DNA of 64,000 nucleotides from RGIG7213 sp045545665 (GTDB lineage: Bacteria; Bacillota; Clostridia; Oscillospirales; CAG-272), in NCBI GenBank assembly GCA_045545665.1, contig JAZQBL010000013.1, forward strand, positions 93,075 through 157,074, in the 5' to 3' direction. A program made the position numbers and the translations under genes. This document shows positions 59,684 to 64,000 of this stretch, piece by piece. Position 1 is the stretch's first letter. Every line of letters begins with the position of its first letter. The notes under the pieces are model-generated. The model was not told the DNA's origin. It saw only the letters and a list, made by a program, of their open reading frames with translations, and searched no databases.

Positions 59684-62600
59684 TTACCAAAGAAGACTCG
59701 TTTTCTTGGCGTGAGCGTTCAAAAGTCCGACGTCACTGATGGTAATTCGTGTATCACCATTTACGTTGGCGCAATCAAACTGATAGCCCTCCAGGGTAGA
59801 AACCTTCTTGGCGTGAGCATTTGCCAAACCAACGTCGCTGACGTTAATTCTGCCATCGCCGTTGATATCGCCCTTAAGGTGGATCTTGGCATCCCGGGTA
59901 ACGTCATTGGTACCGATAACTACGGTATACTCACGAGCAACGTGGTTGTTCTTCACTACCCTTAGGGTGTAGGTGCCGGCTGCAACGTCTCCGATGGAAT
60001 ATGCGGCGGTGTTACCCTGTACGATCACCTCGTAATCTGCCTCGGAGTAGCCTTCGGCGATCAGCTGGATAATGACGTTATCGGTCTCGCTTCCGAAGCT
60101 GGTTACGGTACCACTGACGAAGGTAACGCCCGGCATTTTATAACCACAGTCTGCACAGATGCCGCCAACAAAGTCATGCCTTGCCCGGCCTGTATGGCTT
60201 TCATCCGTTTGACATACACGGGCGTGATGGGTTTCGCTTATAGCTTCCCACGCACCCCAATCGTGACCCGCACGAACGGTGAGTCTTGCTACATTGAAGA
60301 GCTCGCTCACGCCGTCAAGTGAAACGGCACCGCACATGGTGCATTCGTAGTGATCGAGACAACCCTTCTCTGTGCAGGTCGAATCGGTTCCCGTAACAGG
60401 TACCCAATCGTGGGGTATCTTTGCGATCTTTGTCTTTCTCAGAAGAACCTTTTCGCAACTCACGCAGGAGAACTCTATCGTCCATCCAACAGAGGTACAG
60501 GTAGGAGCGACCGCGGGAGAGGTAACTATACGTCCGACGTGCTCGTAATCGGTATATTTACCCTTTACGACTATCTCTCCGCAAGCCGTGCAGACCGTGT
60601 CGCCGCTGTAGCCTCTCTCGGTGCAGGTTCCGTCTTTTTTACCTACGTTATGCTGCAGCTTCCATGCAGGGTGATCGAGCTGAGGAGTTACTTCACCGTA
60701 TTCCTTGACGTAATTACAGCAGGTATATACCCAGTCGCCCGTGTACCCGGGATGGCCGCAGGTCGCCTCGACAACGCCGACGAGCTTGAGGTACTTCTCA
60801 TCAAAATACTCGGGATCGTTCACATGATCCTCCTCGGCGCACTTGATCACTTCGCCCTCGACCTCAACCCAGAAATCCCAGTCCTTGTACTCTTTGAGCT
60901 CATCTTTCGCGGGCTTAGGCATTCTGAAATACCAGTATTCGCGGCTGTCATCGGCATCGGGAGCGTGATAGGACATAGGAAGCAGAGTCCAGGTCTTGCC
61001 CTGATCGAAGGTTGCGTATGCACTGAAGGCGGTAGTAGGATCGTCCTGAACGTTCAGGTAGGTTCCGGGGGCGTACTCGTTAAGGCGGTAGATCTTTACG
61101 AGCTGATTGAGTCTTGCCGCATACGTGCTCAGAGTACCGCCCTTGATAAAGACGGAATAAGCGCCCTCTTTATATGTCTTGTCCTTGGAATACCCGCAAA
61201 CGCCGCACTCCAGATGCATAACACCCTGGGTATAAGCGTTGCCTTTAATTACCCACTTGCTGTTATAAGTATGCGAATAGGATTTCGTAGCCTCGCAGCC
61301 GGGGAAGAGACAGTATGCATAGTGATACTTGCTGTCGGTTTTTCCGTACTCTCCGTAATATGGAACGTTGGTAGAATCGCCGTCAATATATCCGTTTTCA
61401 TTGATGTAATCCCAGTCGTAGAAGACGTGGGTATGAGTCTGGCGGGGGATGGAACGGGTCTGATAGTAGCCGCATCCCTCAAGGCAGGGTCTGCGCTCAA
61501 GGCCCGCCGTGGTAGCAGTAGCGGGTGTTACGGTCTCCCATTCGTCCTCAAAAGTATGAAGGGCAGCCTGATTCATGGAGCCGTATCCGCAATAGCAGAC
61601 GCCCCAATGCTTGTATTCATTATAGCCGACCTCTTCCCAGGTATGAACGTGGGGATCGGTCTCCTTATCGAGCCTCATATAGTAAACGAAGCCGCAGTCA
61701 AGGCAGGTACGTGTCTTGTAGCCGTAATAATCCTTTGTCGGTATAGCACCGGGCTCCCAGCCGCCGTAATTATGCTTTATTTCTTCGGAAAGCTCGCTAC
61801 AGCCCTCGCCGATACAATAGCTCTGATGGTAGTTGGAATACCAGCCTTCGATGGTCTGCACTTCGCCGTCGATAAGGCTCTTGAACGCGAAGGAAAGCTT
61901 ATCAATAGCAGAGAGCCTATCGGAGAAGCAATGCTCGGTCGTGAGCGTTGCCGTTTTGCTGTTCATTCTGCCTTTTGTATTCGCAACTAAGCAGAAGAAG
62001 GTAAGCTCTACGTCGCATTCGGTGGGGATCCAGACGGTAAGATAGGGAGTGTTATAGCCGCTGTATTCCACGATATCATCATAGAAAAAGTGAGTATCCG
62101 CCGTGATGGTTGTCGCCGTCGAGGAATCTCCATAGCGAACGTACCACTGATAAGTCAGACCCTCGCCAACCGCCTTGACGCTGAAGGTCACGGTGCGGTA
62201 AGCCATATCATCCGCGGAGGCGTCGTTGACCGGGACGCTGATATCCACAGGGTTTCTGACGATGTTCGGTCTGCCGTTGCTTCTGGCACCGCAGATCGTA
62301 CAAATATTACTTACGTAGTTATGGGTATGTGCGGTTCCCGTATGTCCGCAGTACTCAAAGCAGGTACCGCATACGGTGCAGTAATGCTCGGGCCACTCCC
62401 AGTTGTTCATACAGATACCGTGGTCACAGCCGTAATCCTCGCTGCGTACGGCACAGCACTCGAGACAGAGAAGATCGCCCGCGCCAACGCAATCCTCGCA
62501 AGCCTCGCTGTCGTGGAAGCAGGCGCCGCAATCCTCGCAGAAGTGGCTGTCGTAATCGGGATCCTCGACGCAGAGTCCCTCCGAGCATTCGGAATAGCTC

Positions 62601-63877
62601 TCGCAGCAGTCGATACAGATACCGCAGAGCTCGCACATATCCACCTCGTCATAGCAGGTGCCGCAATCGTAGCAGAAATGATCCTCCCAATCGGAAGAGT
62701 ATACGCAGTATTCGCCGCAGGAGCAGCCCTCACTCTCGGCGTAGTAGATGCAGCACTCGGTGCAAAGTCCGCAATCGGCGCAGAATTCAAGCTCGGTGCA
62801 TCTTGAGCATCTCTCGCACTCCTCGCAGAGGAATTCCTCGGCGCAATCGGCGCAATGCGTTCCGTCTCCGCCGTCGGCGCACCAATCCTCGGTATGCAGA
62901 CCGCAGGTATCGCAGTGATACCCCTCATCCAAGGCACAGTCGTAACAGAAGGCACAATCCTCACAGACCTCGCCCATATGACATTCCAAGCAGTTAAAGC
63001 AGTGATAGTTGTTGTTTATACAGCAGACAATGCACTGAAAACACTCCTCGCAGAAATTATCGGGATCCTCATAAAAGCATTCGCCGCAATCGTTGCATAC
63101 CAGATAAGCGCAGTCAGCGCAGTGGTTCGACTGACCGCTCGAATATGGGTGACTGGGACATTGATCCACGACGTCCAGACATTCCAAGCAGATTTCACAG
63201 TGAGTACCGAACTCCTGGGCACAGAGACCGCAAAGAAGACACTCTTCGCACAGATCGTCAGCGTGCTTCAGACAGGAGTTGCAATGCTCTTCCGAGGAGC
63301 CCCAGCAATCCTCGCAGAGCTGGCATTCGGAGCACACATAAGATAACTCACCGTAATAGCAGGTCTCGCAGCCTATACAGATATAGTCGATCATACACAT
63401 ATCGCAGTGGTTATTGCTGCCGCCGAATTCGTATTCGTGTACCGGGCACGACGTTGCTTCCATAAGGCAATCGCCGCAGGGACAGTGTGAGCCGATGCTT
63501 TCGATACAGTCATCGCAACACAAGCAAAAGCTGCATATCTCGTCGACGTGATTTTTACACATAATACAGTGATTCGGGTGATCGACCTGACACACGGAGC
63601 ACACGCCGCACGTATCACAAAGCTCGTCCGAGGGGAATGCACCGCTGCATTCCTTGCAATGGTGCTGTTCGTAGCAGTCGCTCGCGTCCGAGTTTTCGGA
63701 GCAGTGGGGTCCGCAGTCGCAGAGCCAGTCGTCAAATCGGTAGCCGCCGCAGAATTCGCATTCTGTGCCGTCCTCGTAGCCCGCAAAGGCGGGGATCGCC
63801 GCCGTGGGTAAGAGGCCTACCAGCATTACCATAGCCAGTAGGGTACTAAAAATTCGTTTTGAAATCTTATGTTTCAT
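59684..63877 (-). CDS. secreted Cys-rich multi-domain protein with dockerin module
   Basis: A 1,397-residue exported protein. Signal peptide 1-32 (ending IPAFA). Residues ~33-533 hold about 100 cysteines, mostly in CxxC/HCxxC knuckles with Glu/Asp-rich loops. An Ig-like domain (~545-660) follows, then repeats of the TCTxxG...CxxCG...GHDWG type common on clostridial surface proteins, a regulatory-like beta domain (SGTVTSFGSETDNVIIQLIA), and a C-terminal dockerin (GDINGDGRINVSDVGLANAH; NVNGDTRITISDVGLLNAHA). Dockerins bind cohesins, so it may dock to a surface scaffold; no cohesin is in the window. AAGGAGG precedes ATG 63877. No enzyme motif recognised. Confidence 0.9.
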   Translation of the reverse strand: MKHKISKRIFSTLLAMVMLVGLLPTAAIPAFAGYEDGTECEFCGGYRFDDWLCDCGPHCSENSDASDCYEQHHCKECSGAFPSDELCDTCGVCSVCQVDHPNHCIMCKNHVDEICSFCLCCDDCIESIGSHCPCGDCLMEATSCPVHEYEFGGSNNHCDMCMIDYICIGCETCYYGELSYVCSECQLCEDCWGSSEEHCNSCLKHADDLCEECLLCGLCAQEFGTHCEICLECLDVVDQCPSHPYSSGQSNHCADCAYLVCNDCGECFYEDPDNFCEECFQCIVCCINNNYHCFNCLECHMGEVCEDCAFCYDCALDEGYHCDTCGLHTEDWCADGGDGTHCADCAEEFLCEECERCSRCTELEFCADCGLCTECCIYYAESEGCSCGEYCVYSSDWEDHFCYDCGTCYDEVDMCELCGICIDCCESYSECSEGLCVEDPDYDSHFCEDCGACFHDSEACEDCVGAGDLLCLECCAVRSEDYGCDHGICMNNWEWPEHYCTVCGTCFEYCGHTGTAHTHNYVSNICTICGARSNGRPNIVRNPVDISVPVNDASADDMAYRTVTFSVKAVGEGLTYQWYVRYGDSSTATTITADTHFFYDDIVEYSGYNTPYLTVWIPTECDVELTFFCLVANTKGRMNSKTATLTTEHCFSDRLSAIDKLSFAFKSLIDGEVQTIEGWYSNYHQSYCIGEGCSELSEEIKHNYGGWEPGAIPTKDYYGYKTRTCLDCGFVYYMRLDKETDPHVHTWEEVGYNEYKHWGVCYCGYGSMNQAALHTFEDEWETVTPATATTAGLERRPCLEGCGYYQTRSIPRQTHTHVFYDWDYINENGYIDGDSTNVPYYGEYGKTDSKYHYAYCLFPGCEATKSYSHTYNSKWVIKGNAYTQGVMHLECGVCGYSKDKTYKEGAYSVFIKGGTLSTYAARLNQLVKIYRLNEYAPGTYLNVQDDPTTAFSAYATFDQGKTWTLLPMSYHAPDADDSREYWYFRMPKPAKDELKEYKDWDFWVEVEGEVIKCAEEDHVNDPEYFDEKYLKLVGVVEATCGHPGYTGDWVYTCCNYVKEYGEVTPQLDHPAWKLQHNVGKKDGTCTERGYSGDTVCTACGEIVVKGKYTDYEHVGRIVTSPAVAPTCTSVGWTIEFSCVSCEKVLLRKTKIAKIPHDWVPVTGTDSTCTEKGCLDHYECTMCGAVSLDGVSELFNVARLTVRAGHDWGAWEAISETHHARVCQTDESHTGRARHDFVGGICADCGYKMPGVTFVSGTVTSFGSETDNVIIQLIAEGYSEADYEVIVQGNTAAYSIGDVAAGTYTLRVVKNNHVAREYTVVIGTNDVTRDAKIHLKGDINGDGRINVSDVGLANAHAKKVSTLEGYQFDCANVNGDTRITISDVGLLNAHAKKTSLLW
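62279..63781 (-). repeat. Cys-rich repeat array inside the dockerin protein
   Basis: About 102 Cys in ~500 residues by hand count. Units open with HC and alternate in three lengths (28, 26 and 40-41 residues). The 95-residue block at residues 103-197 is repeated at 198-291, and a third, shorter copy starts at 292. Confidence 0.8.
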
Positions 63878-63972
63878 TGTTTCCTCCTTCGGGAAAGTTT
63901 TTTCTGCCATACAAAGAGCAGCAATGCATTCCTTCGTTGTATGGCATACAAAAGAATGCTGTCTGTGTTAAC

Positions 63973-64000
63973 TCTCTCCAAAACGGCAAAGACTCGCTTT
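63973..64000. repeat. second copy of the 19-bp hairpin arm, truncated by window end
   Basis: TCTCTCCAAAACGGCAAAG is identical to 59610-59628; ACTCGCTTT then follows and could begin the returning arm. The same arm thus occurs at both ends of the dockerin gene. Confidence 0.6.

Noticed and set aside
60350..61990. A 546-codon open frame on the plus strand opposite the dockerin gene
   Set aside because: It is a shadow: no ribosome site, implausible composition, and the minus-strand gene has signal peptide, repeats and dockerin. The strong codon bias of the real gene keeps the opposite strand open.
62090..63346. Several long plus-strand frames rich in Ala/Val or Arg/Ser
   Set aside because: Antisense products of repeated Cys, Glu and Asp codons in the Cys-rich array; low complexity and no start signals.
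62279..63781. CRISPR-like look of regularly spaced repeats
   Set aside because: The periodicity is in protein (Cys knuckles of 26-41 codons), the DNA units are diverged, and there are no identical repeats or unique spacers.

Overview
The window looks like chromosome of a spore-forming Bacillota bacterium of class Clostridia, most like gut Oscillospirales-type lineages. The signs are three T-box leaders (Thr, Trp, Val), a CIRCE-controlled groESL operon, a GerA/SpoVAF-type germination protein, strong sigma-A type promoters (TTGACA, 16-18 bp, TATAAT), purine-rich Shine-Dalgarno sites, and a secreted dockerin-bearing protein whose C-terminus has a form common in that group. No rRNA, tRNA, CRISPR array or intact prophage was seen.

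Layout. 0-2.1 kb: end of a DUF4364 gene, a small sigma factor, a zinc-ribbon protein and an unclassified protein. 2.1-4.0 kb: two phage-tail-like genes with their own promoter but no prophage. 4.1-8.9 kb: dapA, queA, a RelB/RelE-type toxin-antitoxin pair, an EndoA/MazF toxin and a GerA-family gene. 9-13 kb: marR plus a heterodimeric ABC exporter. 13.2-20.2 kb: PTS-type permease, lipoprotein, groES-groEL, an M23 peptidase, htpG. 20.4-23.2 kb: membrane metalloprotease, MBL-fold lipoprotein, small membrane protein. 23.4-27.8 kb (minus): RNHCP protein, MinD-like ATPase, mgsA, Thr T-box, a membrane-anchored protein and thrS. 28-32.3 kb: two tandem PrsA-like lipoproteins and a GH36-type glycosidase. 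32.4-37.6 kb (minus): XRE regulator, a broken REP-associated transposase, and a Trp T-box operon of lone trpB, an IMPase-HAD fusion and a YitT protein. 37.7-42.6 kb: rarA, then the rpmH-rnpA-yidD-yidC-jag cluster, here without dnaA. 42.7-50.5 kb: nth, a two-component system, a Xer recombinase, an SGNH protein, mtaB and a MATE pump. 50.6-58.3 kb: repeat elements, an NSS transporter, a PadR-DUF1700-DUF4097 operon, and valS under a Val T-box. 58.3-64 kb: a gene-poor stretch with a coding remnant, a DUF5640-like protein and the 1,397-residue Cys-rich dockerin protein.

The most distinctive content is (1) a nested set of small mobile sequences: a broken RAYT transposase, a 178-bp element sharing both its ends, a three-copy palindrome family with an outward promoter-like pair in each copy, and a three-copy 28-nt GTAG-headed REP family with covarying stems; (2) a DUF559 gene bounded by 49-bp inverted repeats lodged between the Val T-box and valS; and (3) the Cys-rich secreted protein, whose ~500-residue array contains about 100 cysteines in a ~95-residue higher-order repeat. 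These are readings by eye; family names rest on recognised motifs, not on searches.
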